A stretch of 64,000 bases of DNA from Nigrospora sphaerica (GCA_018287875.1 JAGVVL010000025.1:2790001-2854000); one strand, 5' to 3'. Shown: positions 10,380 through 21,182, counted from the first letter of the stretch. Program-made: numbers and translations. The notes: generated by a model not told the origin, from the letters alone.

Positions 10380-11653
10380 GGCGGTTGTGCGAGGAAGAAG
10401 GGGGTGCAAACGGGGGACAGGGTGGTGGGGGCGTCTGATGGGGACGGGATGGGACTCTCAGCCCTGTATGATGGGCATGGAGGCCTGGGTGATGGGCATG
10501 GAGGCGACGACGGTTCGGCAATGGGAGCGGGAGGCAGTAAAAGTGCGCAAAAAGATACATAAGGAGGAAGGTTTTGGGCGTCCGATCGTGCCGAAGGTGC
10601 GCCATTTTTCTGTCGCAGCAGTGCAACGGCCCGTGGGTGGCCCCGCTTATTAGCGCTGGGGGCCTGACATCATTCGCTAGCGTGCCATCGCTCCTACGAC
10701 CGAACTGTGAGCAAATACTGTGTACGACACGGCCAGCATGAGCGCTCCAGTAGCTCTACGAGCTACAGAGCCAAAGTGAAGGACCTCCTATTGTGTACCC
10801 GTCCACCGTTCAGCATGTGCCCCGTCTAACCTTAACCTGAGTGACGGCGATAATAACGACCGTATAAAGTCTGGGTCTCCCTAGCTTATAACCATCATTC
10901 CGACCCCACTCGGCTAGGAGGTGGACAGAAGAAACGGCTCACCACTCGTGCACTATTATATACTAGAGTGTGGACCGTCTCTTCTGCCCCCTCGCTAGCT
11001 TGGCCTTTACACTCTAATCTTTAAACACAGATGATTATTCTTTTTCTGGATGTTTCCGTACTTTTCTAATCCGATTTTATATTGGAAACTCAATTGGAGG
11101 GACGACTGATTTGGTGGTAACTACTAAATCTATGTTTAGATCGGTATACCTGCCCTCGCTCATGCTCCCTACATGTTCCCAGTAGCCACTTTTGCTTACA
11201 CGTGGTAAATTGCCACCTCCTCCTCTTTGCGCTTCCAGGGCTGGTTGGTCTGAATAATGAGCTCCTTGCCGTCGTCGGGCACGATCTCATTGACTTCGTT
11301 CGGCCTAGCAGCCCGGCTTGGGCACCTCGCCTGGTGGCCCGATCCCACGCCCTTGCTCGCCAGGGCATACGAATTCGTGTTCATGCGAGGACCCTTGTAG
11401 CGTTAGCCGTAGGCCGACGGTCCGAAGATGCGTGGGAACCAGCTTCCGAGGATGACTGTCACGGCACGCAGTTGGACAAGTCGACAACTGATCGTAGATT
11501 GACTGCGGATAGCAACGTGAGGAAGGAAAGAAGGAAAACACACGATGGCTCGGGCGGTCTCAAGGTATCTAAGTACCCTGAGACACACAAGCCCTCCCTT
11601 CTGCCAGTGTCCACCACCTGTTCCATCAGTGTACAGTTGCCAGCGCCGTCAAA
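10380..11653. other. no convincing gene; short minus-strand ORF at 11384-11196
   Basis: 1.27 kb. An AT-richer centre (10960-11200) separates two GC-rich flanks. A 62-codon minus-strand ORF (11384-11196, ending KRKEEEVAIYHV) has a polar, gene-like end but no recognisable domain. It could be the last exon of a decayed gene. Nothing else is supported. Confidence 0.35.
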
Positions 11654-11727
11654 CCACCGGCCACTTCGTGGCAGGCCTCACTAATATATCACTCTCTTCT
11701 GCTACTACCCCAGTCAACGACTCATCA
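11654..11727 (+). repeat. left arm of 74-bp inverted repeat
   Basis: Reverse complement of 12305-12378 with few mismatches; both end in TGATGAGTCG/CGACTCATCA on the inner side. Confidence 0.75.
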
Positions 11728-11737
11728 ACCCAGAAGC

Positions 11738-12304
11738 CTCGATCACGCTCTGTGCGGATAACACGGCGGCGATATGGAGCGCCCAGAAGGACGCCCCGAC
11801 AACGTCACAAGCCACGTTTATCGAAATCCACCAGCTCATGGAAACGTACGACATCTCGCTCCGATGGAGCCTCGGACACACGGGTATCGCAGGAAACGAG
11901 GCAGCCGACGCCCTAGCAAACCAGGGAGCGGCAGAAGGACCACCAGACAAGTATGAAGAACGAACGGCCGCAGGTCTAAAAGGCATCTCGCGGATGATGC
12001 TCCAGGAAGCAGCCGTACGATGGTGAAAGGCCCCAACCACCAACGCACCCTCGGGCTTAGAAACCGCAGGCATCAGCTACCGACCAGGCAAATGCCCCCG
12101 GCGCTAAGACTCCTAAGAAAAATACTCAGCTGGTACCTTAACACAGTCACGGCACACGGAGACTACATCTGGTACCATAACCGCTTCGGCCACTGGGACG
12201 CCGAGGTACACTGCGCCTGCACAACCCTAGCCCACGGCCGCCGCGAGACAGGACCAGAACACCTTATACACTGCTGGCACTCGAGGCAGACGAAGGATAA
12301 GCGG
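11738..12304 (+). pseudogene. LINE RNase H domain and C-terminal fragment
   Basis: The frame ITLCADNTAAIWSAQ... (from about 11747) through ISLRWSLGHTGIAGNEAADALA (about 11850-11920) shows the RNase H signatures: the D of CADN and the WxxGHxGIxGNExAD block. These are found in the RNase H domain of fungal LINE ORF2 proteins. After a TGA at about 12024 the frame stays open to 12307 with SWYLNTVTAHGDYIWYH and a Cys/His-rich end (CACTTLAHGRRETGPEHLIHC), the usual zinc-knuckle-like C-terminus. The reverse transcriptase is absent, so this is an immobile fragment trapped between inverted arms. Confidence 0.75.
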
Positions 12305-12378
12305 TGATGAGTCGTTGACTGGGGTAGTAGCAGAAGAGAGATGTGTATAAGTGAGGCCTACCACGAAGTGGCCGGTGG
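12305..12378 (-). repeat. right arm of 74-bp inverted repeat
   Basis: Reverse complement of 11654-11727; see the element entry. Confidence 0.75.
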
Positions 12379-13600
12379 GGCAGGAATCTACCTATAGTAT
12401 GATCCAGGTGGGGTGATAGGACGACACCAAACAGGATAACGCACTCCAGTATCATGACCTACCTACCCTGACCACGCATCACTTGGCAATCTCGTTCAAG
12501 GTCAGACTATGGCCCTTTAGGTCCTTACGCATTTCTGTGAGGAGTTTGGCGAGGGAAAAGACAGCTCAGCGCTGCCATGGCACCACGGCTCGGGTAGATA
12601 GACGAACCAGTGTATTGTTGGAAAACGAGATGTAGGCCGAGGGTGGCCGTCTGGGGGCATTTTTGTCAGCCTGCAACTGCGAACAACGCGACGATAAGGT
12701 ACACCGTGGAGATTGGAACTTTCCCGGGTTTATTGCTGTCATGGCCTAAAATCCGTGGCTCGAGAATGTGACAGTCAAAAACACGTCCTTTTCGGCCTTA
12801 TCTAAAATGCGATACGTTTCCATATCACAACACTAGTGAGAGCACACCCTAAAAGGCTGCACCACGCCGCCCCAGCAGGGAACTGGGCAAAAGGGCTAGA
12901 ATCCGAAGACAGGAAGACTTAGATCTATTAGGGTTTATTTGCTGGTCAGCCACAGCCGTGACTTTCCACGCTATTAACGACACGTGTACCCTGCTAAACA
13001 GTTAAATGGCCCTCGTTAGCGTAGAGGGGACGGAGGTGGGCGCGAATACCACAGTATTGAGCTTACTTTGGACCATACGTGTGACGCGAAGCTTTAGCTG
13101 ACAGTGTATTTCAGGTCGCGTTGGGAACCCGTCCGTTATGGGGAGCGCTTAGGTCTATTGGCTCCCTCGCTGGGGTGCAGTCATACAGCTGTATGACTGC
13201 CTTATAAGGACTAGTGCGTCCACCTCCGTCATTGACCCCACTGCAATAACATATCCGCTAACGACCGACCCTCTTTCTGTCAGATGTACTGCCTGACAGC
13301 TGTGCGCCAGCCGGCAGAAGCAAAGAACTGCGTAAAACTGGAGTCGCACTCCACTAGCCTACAGCGGGGATCGGAGGGAGAACAACTTCATATCATCAAT
13401 TGAAATGCCATGAATGACCCAGAATCGAACAGATGTGATGGTACGTCCTCGGGCTACTTTAAGTGTATAAACCCGAACCGTAACGACCGGCTGTGAGGAT
13501 GAATTGCCTGCAGCAACCCCGAGACCCTCCGAATTTCCTGCACCTTTTACCCACCATTCAGACCACTTATTCCCGCCTCCCTGGGCCGTATCTATCAAGC
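12379..13600. other. no gene recognised
   Basis: 1.2 kb with no supported gene. It includes the upstream region of the 13601 gene and one perfect palindrome (13177-13200). Confidence 0.5.
13177..13200. repeat. perfect 24-bp palindrome
   Basis: GCAGTCATACAG is followed immediately by its exact reverse complement with no spacer. It could be a regulatory dyad, a transposon footprint or the end of an unrecognised element. Confidence 0.8.
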
Positions 13601-14405
13601 ATGCCCAAACTTGAGGACGTCTCCTACTCCGAAGCGGCGTGCGTCGCCGCCGTCGGCGACTACTACGAGTTTCTGACTAAGATGTACCTTGACAAGTCCG
13701 AAGTCATCTATCCGCCTAAGGGCGGCTGGCCTTCCATTATCAATGCCCATCCCGACGCCCTTGCCCGTTTTGGGAAATCCGACAATGTCATCTCGCTCCT
13801 TGCACGCCTCCCTTTATATTCGCAGTTCAGGGGAGGACCCGAAGGCGGCGCGCATGCCGCGGCAGACTGCTCCTTCGCAGATTGGAACGACACGTTTACC
13901 GGTATCGACGCCCAAACGGACATGGAAGGGTCCAGAATCGTCACCGAGGGTTATGCCTTTTACGAGGTTGCCCCTCCACACACTGTTGGCCTTACGGCCG
14001 GCCACCGGGATGCCTCCAAGATGGTAGTCGACACGGAACTTGGTGTCATTCACTGGTGGGGTTACCCATTCCGTAACCAGGATATCGAGACGCGAGAGCC
14101 CATTTCGGATGACCCATACGACTGGGCTCCCGAGGAGGAGGCTGAATGGCGAGCTGATACGGAGATATGGGCTATCGCTGACTTTTTCGAGGTCCTGAAG
14201 GACCTCTACACTGGGTTTCATTTCGTCCCTGTGAGCAACAGGGAGGTTTTGATGGACGTCCCAGGGTGGGGTCACCCCTGGAATGATGGCGATGCTGCGT
14301 GGCATCTACAAGGAGCACGGATGGCCTGATATGGCCGCCTACAGGAAGCAAGATTGCTTAAGAGCTGTGCGAGAGGCGGTGGAGAGGAATTTTCCAGATA
14401 TCTGA
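13601..14405 (+). CDS. fungal hypothetical protein, ~265 aa
   Basis: The start MPKLEDVSYSEAACV at 13601 opens a long acidic/aromatic globular protein (FLTKMYLDKSEVIYPPKGGW early on). A Trp-rich centre follows (HWWGYPFRNQD) and a helix-rich end (IWAIADFFEVLKDLY). It resembles a conserved family of ascomycete hypothetical proteins whose last segment reads like GIYKEHGWPDMAAYRKQDCL. Here that segment (14292-14402, stop TGA 14403-14405) lies in a different frame from the first 690 bp. The shift falls near a G-rich run at 14263-14276. Either an indel or a very short 34-bp GT-AG intron at 14230-14263 would join them. No catalytic motif is recognisable. The role is unknown. Confidence 0.6.
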
Positions 14406-14959
14406 TTTTGGACCGGCCGGGGCGGGAACGCTGAGAAGCGGTCATCGAGTCATGTATCGGGATTCAGGATGTTACTAGACTAGTAATAGGACTGTCTTGG
14501 CAGCATTTGCATCTTCTGGCTTCCCCTGCTACCTAGCCAGACAAGGAAGCGCTTACATACGCTGCCAAGCAGGGGAATGCTTCCGGGTATGCGTGAAAAC
14601 CCCGTTCTCGCTTGCAAGGACAGGGTCGTACCGGCGGCGCCTACACCGCACGCATGCAGGACAGCGAAAGTCCTGTATCAAACAGTACCTAGTATCCACC
14701 TACCTACTTTTTCGAAGCTTAAGAAGTCGTTCCCCAGGATAGATGAGGCGTTAGATAGCGATGTAAGCTAGTTAGCCATTCCCGGGTTTGTCGGCACGAA
14801 ACTAATTCAGTCTATCCTGCATAATATCCAGGCCATGTCCAGATATATTGTTGCTTCTTAGTAACGAAGCAATTTGCTCCGTATTTTGGTATCCTGTCTG
14901 GTTCCTCACAATTGCCCGTCTTAGCTCGCGGAGGCCTCAATCCAGCCTCATTGCCCTTC
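14406..14959. other. no gene recognised
   Basis: About 550 bp between the hypothetical gene and the chitinase pseudogene. It holds the promoter of the latter; no feature stands out. Confidence 0.45.
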
Positions 14960-17268
14960 ATGAAGTCCATTCTTCTCATCTTTCTTTCTTGCGTCAACAC
15001 CGCCCGCTCAGCTGTCGATGTCGATGGCATCAGAGTGGTTGAGCCTGTCAGAGAGAATGATCCTTCTCCCATTGAGGACATCAACACCTACATCTCGGAT
15101 CAATACAATTGTCCATTCCCGTGTGTGGATTACACCAACGCCCATGGATGGACGCCTTATCTCTCGGTCGAGCGCCTCAAGCGCTGTGACCAACCTATGC
15201 TGCTCCAGATGTCAGCTTCCCACCCCTGGATAGTCCTGAGACCACTATCCTCATCCGCAGCTGTACCCTGGCCACGGGTGAGACTCTTGGGCAAAAGTAC
15301 GTGATGATTGCAGCATTTGATACTACGGAGAACCCCAAAGCATCAACATCTCTTTTTGAGAAGAGTATCGACACTGCTCCAGCATGCTTTGTTAATAGAA
15401 AAAGTCCGATGGAACTCTTATTTTGACGGCAGGCGAGAGTGCCGCGACGCCGATGAATGGAACCGTCCAACTCCTTGATGGGATGCGGCAGTTCTTCGAG
15501 GCCAAAGGCAACTGTGACGAGGCCTTTCTATTTGCATACTTCGAAGAAACGGTGGCTAGCGTTTACATCGGCGCTGGACTTGGAAAGCCTATCGCCTCAT
15601 CAGTGTTCGAGGCTGTCGCTGTTCGGCTACGGGTCAGGGGACCCATGTCTGATCGCACCATTGCCCGGATTTGCGGGAGCAGTGCGAAGCCTGAGACTAT
15701 CTTTGGCGTCGCCATCGACACTACAGGCGATCTCGCAGTCGTGCAGAGAGCGGCTGCGGAGTGGAGTCGGGGCAGCTGCATTAGGGGGGAGACCGGGAAT
15801 TTCCAGCAGAAACCCTCGACATCAAAGTCCATTCAACCGCTCACGCTACCTTTGCGTCAAATGACACCACCGGCATCAGTGGTACTCTCTCCTCTGGTCC
15901 TGGCAAGAGAGGTCGCTCCTCTGCCTCTCTGTGGCGAGGAACATCTCAGAAGCGGGCAACATGCAGCTCTATGCGCGTGGACTCGGGAGACGGCTGTGCA
16001 TCTCTTGCAGCTAAGTGCGGCATCCGAGGTGCCGATTTTGTCAAGTTCAACCCATGATCCGATCTGTGTTCCACTCTCATGCCTGGAGACTACGCTTGCT
16101 GCTCCGCGGGTGACCCCTACATGCCGCCCAAGCCTGCTCCCCGCAGCCAGGGGATGACGGCACATGTGCCACTCATCTCATCGCAAACGGCGACACATGT
16201 GCTTCCCTGGCACAGAAGTATGGCATCACGGTGGATGACATAGAAAGCTTCAATCAGAACAACACTTGGGCCTGGACCGAGTGTAAGCAGATGATTCTCG
16301 GGTACAACATGTGCCTCAGCAGTAGAAGTGCTCCCCTGCCACCTCCGCAGCAAGGCGCTCAATGTGGTCCTCTAGTTCCCGGCTCTACGTGGTCTGACAG
16401 ATCGACACCGATGGCTGAGTTGAGCCCCTGTCTCCTGAAAGCCTGCTGCAGCAATTGGGGTTTCTGCGGCCCCTTTACCGCCCACTGCGACATCCACGCT
16501 CCTCGTAACGGAGGTCCGGGAGCCAAGCTGCCAGGATACCAGAACACCTGTGTATCTAATTGCGGGAATGAAATCAAACAGAACTCAGTCCCCCCTTCGT
16601 TCGGTCGCATCGGCTACTACGAGTCTTGGAATCGCCAGCGAGACTGCTTATGGCTCGACGCGGCTAACGCGAATATTGACGGGACCTACACTATCATCCA
16701 CTGGGGCTTTATTGAGATCGACGCAATACCTTTAAGCCCGTTATAAAGGACCCAGATGACCAATGGCAAGGTTTTAAGGACTTGAAGGGCGTGAAACGTG
16801 TCGTCTCTTTTAGCGGCTGGGCCTACTCGACCGAGCCCGAGACCTATAACATCATTCGGTCAGCCATCATCGCCAACCGCGAGGCATTCGCGTCGAATAT
16901 TGCGAAGTTCCTCGAAGATGAGGGTCTGGACGGAGTTGATATCGATTAGGAATATCCGGGTGTGAGTTTCCTTTCTCCATTTCCACCCGTTCCCTAGCCC
17001 CCACCCTGACTAGATTGGCATGGCAATCAGATAGACCAAGGCGCCTTCGTGCTGACCATTCTGAAAACAGGCTCCTGATATTGAAGTTGGAGGCGTCCCA
17101 ATCGGGTAAAAGGGAGATGGTGTGGCGTACCACCAATTCCTGACGACTCTTAAGAGCAAACTGCCCACCAAGGCACTCTATATTGCTGCACCAGCATCAT
17201 ACTGGTATCTTAAAGCTTTCCCCAATAGCAGGATTGCAGCGGTGGTTGATTACATTGTCTACATGTGG
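14960..17268 (+). pseudogene. LysM/CBM18/GH18 subgroup-C-type chitinase, dead and truncated
   Basis: A signal peptide (MKSILLIFLSCVNTARSAVD, 14960) starts a protein with the layout of large fungal GH18 chitinases of the killer-toxin-like type. The N-terminal Cys-rich domain is followed by the region with YIGAGLGKP (about 15570), one or two LysM modules (about 15975-16120 and 16160-16320), and a CBM18-like Cys cluster (CCSNWGFCG, about 16443-16470). The GH18 barrel comes next (GRIGYYESWN at about 16604, then VVSFSGWAYS). The DGVDIDxEYPG catalytic motif at 16929-16960 has TAG at 16947-16949 in place of the Trp codon. More damage: frameshifts near 15205 and 15405, TGA near 16055, and a TAA near 17109. 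The barrel stops at about 17268, where MULE-derived sequence begins. Substrate binding in life would have been chitin; this copy is not functional. Confidence 0.85.
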
Positions 17269-17269
17269 G

Positions 17270-17356
17270 TGAATCGACAACCGTGTTAAGGCTGTGCTTT
17301 TCGCCCACCCAGAGTCACTAGGCTATCTTCAAGCCTACCCGTATGTCTTGATTCTT
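17270..17356 (+). mobile_element. fragment of an older MULE transposase gene
   Basis: The translation FAHPESLGYLQAYPYVLIL matches the FAHPESLNYLQAYPDVLIL segment of the complete MULE at 18283-18340. The DNA is alike from about 17270 to 17355 with scattered changes. It joins the truncated chitinase on the left and LTR-like sequence on the right. Confidence 0.75.
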
Positions 17357-17447
17357 GTTACGGCATGGGTACGTAGGTGCAAGGGGGCCTCGGATAGGCG
17401 CACGGGCCACGGTAGGTATCGCCTACTGTGGCTCGTGCGAGGCCTCC
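17356..17447 (-). repeat. LTR-like fragment, hairpin-rich
   Basis: The first 30 bp (TTACGGCATGGGTAC..) match 57178-57207 inside the minus-strand LTR of the 57-kb region with two differences. A short foldback (CACGGTAGG...CCTACTGTG) follows. Across the MULE insertion the same pre-insertion sequence probably continues at 20491. Confidence 0.5.
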
Positions 17448-17456
17448 ACTCCACGG
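17448..17456 (+). repeat. MULE target-site duplication, left
   Basis: ACTCCACGG, identical to 20482-20490. Confidence 0.9.
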
Positions 17457-17559
17457 GGCTCCCAATAGGCGCACGGGTACCCGTGCGGATAAAATCGCAC
17501 GGGACCCGTGCGGATTCTGTTTATAGCTTAGCGTGCCTTGGTTCCGGCCGACATCGCAC
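17457..17559 (+). repeat. MULE terminal inverted repeat, left (103 bp)
   Basis: Begins GGCTCCCAATAGGCGCACGG. It is the reverse complement of 20379-20481 except at one base (GGGACCC versus GGGTCCC). It contains two internal GCACGGG..CCCGTGC dyads. Confidence 0.93.
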
Positions 17560-17639
17560 ACTTTACGCGCTATAGAACGCGCTGAGACGCGCTCGCGTGT
17601 TACTTTTGTCACCATCACCATCCTAAGACTTGTCTTGCA

Positions 17640-20281
17640 ATGGCAGCTATTACCAATATCCACCAAAAATTCCCCGACGACTGTCTTCCTCCAGAAAGCA
17701 CCTACGAGTCCCGAGATGCCTTAGTCACAGCTATCAACAAGTGGGCATACACCAGAGGTTACGCCTTCGTTACAAAAAGGTCAACAAAGGAGAAGACTGG
17801 CAGGCTCTCGGTCGTGTACGCATGTGATCGGTCATGCCGCGAATACGCCTCCGGAAAGGCCCGCCAGCGAAAAACATCTACGCGCAGTAACAACTGTCCG
17901 TTCTCGGTGCTAGCAAAAGAATCACGAGGCGGGGATACATGGACATTGCGACACCGGCCCGATCCGCAGTTTGCCCAGCACAACCACGAGCCGAGTCTAC
18001 ACCCATCCGCCCATCCTAGGCATCGCGCACTTGATACCGAAACAAAGACCCGCCTCTCCAGCCTTTCGAATGCTGGCGTCCCACCTAAGGAGATTCGAAC
18101 GTACATACGCCAGAACACGGGTTCCATTGCAACGCAGCAAGATATCTACAACCGTATCGCGGACAGCAGGCGCGAGATATGCGAAGGGCAGAGCACGATC
18201 AATGCCCTAGCTAATCAGCTTGACCGTGAAGGGTTCTGGAGCCGTTTACAGCTCGATTCGGAGAACCGCGTTAAGGCTTTACTTTTCGCGCATCCAGAGT
18301 CGCTGAACTATCTTCAGGCTTATCCGGATGTTTTGATTCTCGACTGTACCTACAAAACGAACAAGTACGGAATGCCGCTCCTAGATATGATCGGGGTAGA
18401 CGCTTCTCAACGGTCCTTCTGCATCGCATTTGCATTTCTTAGTGGAGAGAGCGAGGGAGATTTCATTTGGGCTTTAGAGCGTCTACGGTCACTCTACGAA
18501 ATCAGCAAATCCCGCCCACCTTCAGTCATTCTTACCGATCGATGTCTTGCTTGCATTAACGCGATTAAAGTATGCTTTCCCTCTGCTACTTCATTGCTAT
18601 GCCTTTGGCATGCGAACAAAGCCGTCCTTCGTTACTGTCAGCCATCATTTGCTACCCAGCCACAACTCCGAGACTCCGAAGCCGACAGATCTGCAAGCCT
18701 TAAAGAGTGGAACAACTTTTACCAGCATTGGCACCAAATCATTCGCTCTCCTACCGAGGAAATATTTAACACCCGTGTGTCTATATTTGAACAGCGCTAT
18801 ATTACGACACATATTCGGGACGTGGCCTACGTTAAGGAGACATGGCTCGACTTATATAAGGAAAAGCTTGTGAAGGCCTGGGTTGACAGCTACCCTCATT
18901 TCGGCAATGTTGTCACTTCGCGCGTCGAAGGCATTCATGCTCTTCTTAAAAGCCATTTAAAAAAATCAACACTTGATTTGTTTGAGGCTTGGAGGGCTAT
19001 CAAGCACGCGTTGATGAACCAACTTGGAGAACTAAGGTCCAACCAGGCAAAGCAGCAGATTCGGTCCCCGATTGAACTGTCCGGTCCACTCTATAGTGTG
19101 GTACGGGGCTGGGTATCACACGAGGCTCTTCGAAAGGTTGAAGAGCAGCGGAAGCTCCTCCCGATAAGCGGTCCGCTACCACGCTGCACAGGCGCATTCT
19201 CTCGGTCGCAAGGCCTGCCATGCGTTCACACACTTGAGGCTTTGTTATCCGAAGGTAAAGCTCTCTATCTCGGGGACTTCCATTCTCATTGGCACCTAGT
19301 CCGAAGTGGTGCCAAACCTTTCCTTCAAGAGCCTCGCCAGCGTATCGACTTAACAGCTGCCAAGTCCTCTTTACCACGGTCAAGCAATCGACGGGAGCCC
19401 AGCGGCTTTGAGGCCGTTGAAACCGCAACTAAACGAAATGGTCCAGCAATATGTACCAGATGCAACCGTCTAGGCCATTCGAGGGTGTCTCAATCATGCC
19501 CCCTAAGGCACGCGGAGCTACAACTTCGTGTAGAGGCGGCGGCATCACAACAGCTGCAAACAGTACCGGAACCCCTAGCCGACATACCAATGTCTGAAGC
19601 TATGTCCGAGTTATTAGCGTCTGGACCTCCACATGAGTCTCCCGCCCCCGACTTCCTGTCCGACTCGCCGACTCAAGAAGATGCCACGGAATATATCCTA
19701 GAAGAGATCGAAGCTCAGCTTTCAGAGGAGGTCGAAGCTCAGCTTTCAGAGGAGATCGAAGCTCAGCTTTCAAAGGAGATCGAAGCTCGACCTACAGAGG
19801 AGGTTAATAACCAGTCTTCGAGACGAGTTAAAGATCAAGCCTCAGGACAAGTCGAAGAACAGCAGCAGGCTCTAGAGCAGCCTATAAAGTACACCGACCC
19901 AAAAGCGATATACCAAAGATATGTCGTAGAAAGAGAGGTCTGGAAGAAGACCCTACCTCCGGGCACTTATTCTAATAACCAGATGTACAGGAAGGCAATG
20001 GGGTTACCACTACGGTATAGCAAAGCGGAGTACGATTGGTGCTTAGATTATAAGCAAATGACGAGGCGTTGTTTAACGCCAAAGGGGGACGGGACTGGAC
20101 AAAGGAGGAAATGATGGCATATCTAGACTGGGAACGATCTGAGACGGAGCGGATCGATGCTCAGGTGGCAGAAGAGTCGGCAAGCAGCCTACCTAACCGG
20201 AGAGGCATGGGAAGCCTTTGGAGAAGGGCAGGACAAGACTGCGAGGAGCAGCAGACTATATACGCAGCAAGATTCGTATAG
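17640..20281 (+). CDS. MULE transposase
   Basis: MAAITNIHQKFPDDCLPPES opens an 824-residue frame. Residues ~15-125 are a FAR1/WRKY-GCM1-like zinc DNA-binding domain (ACDRSC, HNHEPSLHP). Residues ~230-330 are the DDE core: LDCTYKTNKYGMP (first Asp), then VILTDRC (second Asp), then a CLWHANK helix; the catalytic Glu is expected in the next ~100 residues. A zinc knuckle CTRCNRLGHSRVSQSC lies near residue 605. Four 9-residue repeats (EIEAQLSEE type, 27 bp) follow at 19702-19800. The open frame ends at 20114, but the next frame from about 20069 continues RDWTKEEMMAYLDWERSE to 20281. One missing T in the TTT run near 20070 would make a C-terminus about 70 residues longer. It acts in the nucleus on the TIRs listed above. 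Confidence 0.9.
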
Positions 20282-20378
20282 CGGAAAGTAATTGAAGAGG
20301 TACAGGATAACGACGAGCTGGTTGCGGTATCCTAGACGAAAGCTGGGCTGTGCTAATTACCATACTACATAGGGAGAG

Positions 20379-20481
20379 GTGCGATGTCGGCCGGAACCAA
20401 GGCACGCTAAGCTATAAACAGAATCCGCACGGGTCCCGTGCGATTTTATCCGCACGGGTACCCGTGCGCCTATTGGGAGCC
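20379..20481 (-). repeat. MULE terminal inverted repeat, right (103 bp)
   Basis: Mate of 17457-17559; ends ...CTATTGGGAGCC. Confidence 0.93.
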
Positions 20482-20490
20482 ACTCCACGG
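20482..20490 (+). repeat. MULE target-site duplication, right
   Basis: ACTCCACGG, identical to 17448-17456. Confidence 0.9.
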
Positions 20491-21182
20491 GGCGCCCATA
20501 GGGCGACCGGTACAGGGGACCGTGCCAGAAGCGGCACGTAGTATAGCCTAGAGGAACGGGAAGAGCGTATATTAACAGGTGTCGAGTTCGTACTGTTAGT
20601 ATATTCCATAGTACATAGTATTCCATAATAGTATATTCCATATATATTTTCACGGTTCAAGGAACGAGTGATCTGACGATGCCCTAAAGGTTCTTATTGA
20701 GGTGCGAAAACTACAAATGAAATACGCACGGGATCCCATGCGTCTATTGGGAGCCGCCTGGGAGCCGAGTCAAGCCGAGCCGAACGGCATGGACATTGGC
20801 CGCGATACGTAGCTATGCTAACTAGGAGAGCGGGCATAATGGGTGTCAGTAACCGAAGGCTGGTTTCAGCCGAGCTCAAGTCTCACGAGATCATTGGTGA
20901 CCTCCAGCCATCTTAAATCATTATTACTTGAGCTATCATAAAATTATGCCGTAGTTGACTTTACATTCATTAATTTCATGTTTAAAAAAGTAGACGCGGT
21001 CGGGCACGGATTGTGGTAAATATAGTAGTAGGTAACAGCTCCCTTATGAGCATGTAGTGCATGATCGCGGCTAACAAAAGCCGCTGATTCGTTGCATGCA
21101 ACATCACAAAGTGTGTTGCCGTTAAGGGGACGCGCGCGCTTGCATGAACAACATCTGCTTACTTCAGTAGGTGTCTCCAAAA
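20491..21182. repeat. nested LTR/MULE-TIR remnants
   Basis: There are three recognisable pieces. First, AT-rich tandem-like ATTCCATA motifs (20600-20645). Second, 20650-20718 matches the reverse complement of 57325-57390, the TCACGGTTCAAGGAACG start of an LTR, in plus orientation. Third, 20725-20755 is a diverged third copy of the MULE TIR end (CGCACGGGATCCCATGCGTC versus the TIR, about four differences over 31 bp). The rest to 21182 shows nothing. Confidence 0.55.

Larger units (their letters stand above)
11654..12378. mobile_element. 725-bp foldback element carrying a LINE RNase H fragment
   Basis: Two 74-bp inverted arms, 11654-11727 and 12305-12378, begin CCACCGGCCACTTCGTGG and match with only a few differences. 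Between them lies an RNase H fragment on the plus strand. The arms could act as terminal inverted repeats of a non-autonomous element, or the structure could be an inverted duplication that arose around a LINE fragment. I see no clear target duplication outside the arms. Confidence 0.65.
17457..20481 (+). mobile_element. complete Mutator-like element (Hop-like MULE), 3,025 bp
   Basis: Bounded by 103-bp terminal inverted repeats (17457-17559 and 20379-20481) that differ at a single position. Flanked by a perfect 9-bp direct repeat ACTCCACGG (17448-17456 and 20482-20490), the size expected of a MULE target duplication. It contains one transposase gene on the plus strand. Near-identical ends plus an intact duplication indicate a recent insertion. 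It landed in LTR-like sequence beside an older MULE fragment. Confidence 0.92.

Noticed and set aside
15975..16320. LysM segment as a separate LysM effector gene
   Set aside because: It is continuous with the chitin-binding and GH18 parts and lacks its own start and signal peptide.
17457..20481. The 103-bp repeats as LTRs
   Set aside because: They are inverted, not direct, and flank a MULE transposase with a 9-bp duplication.
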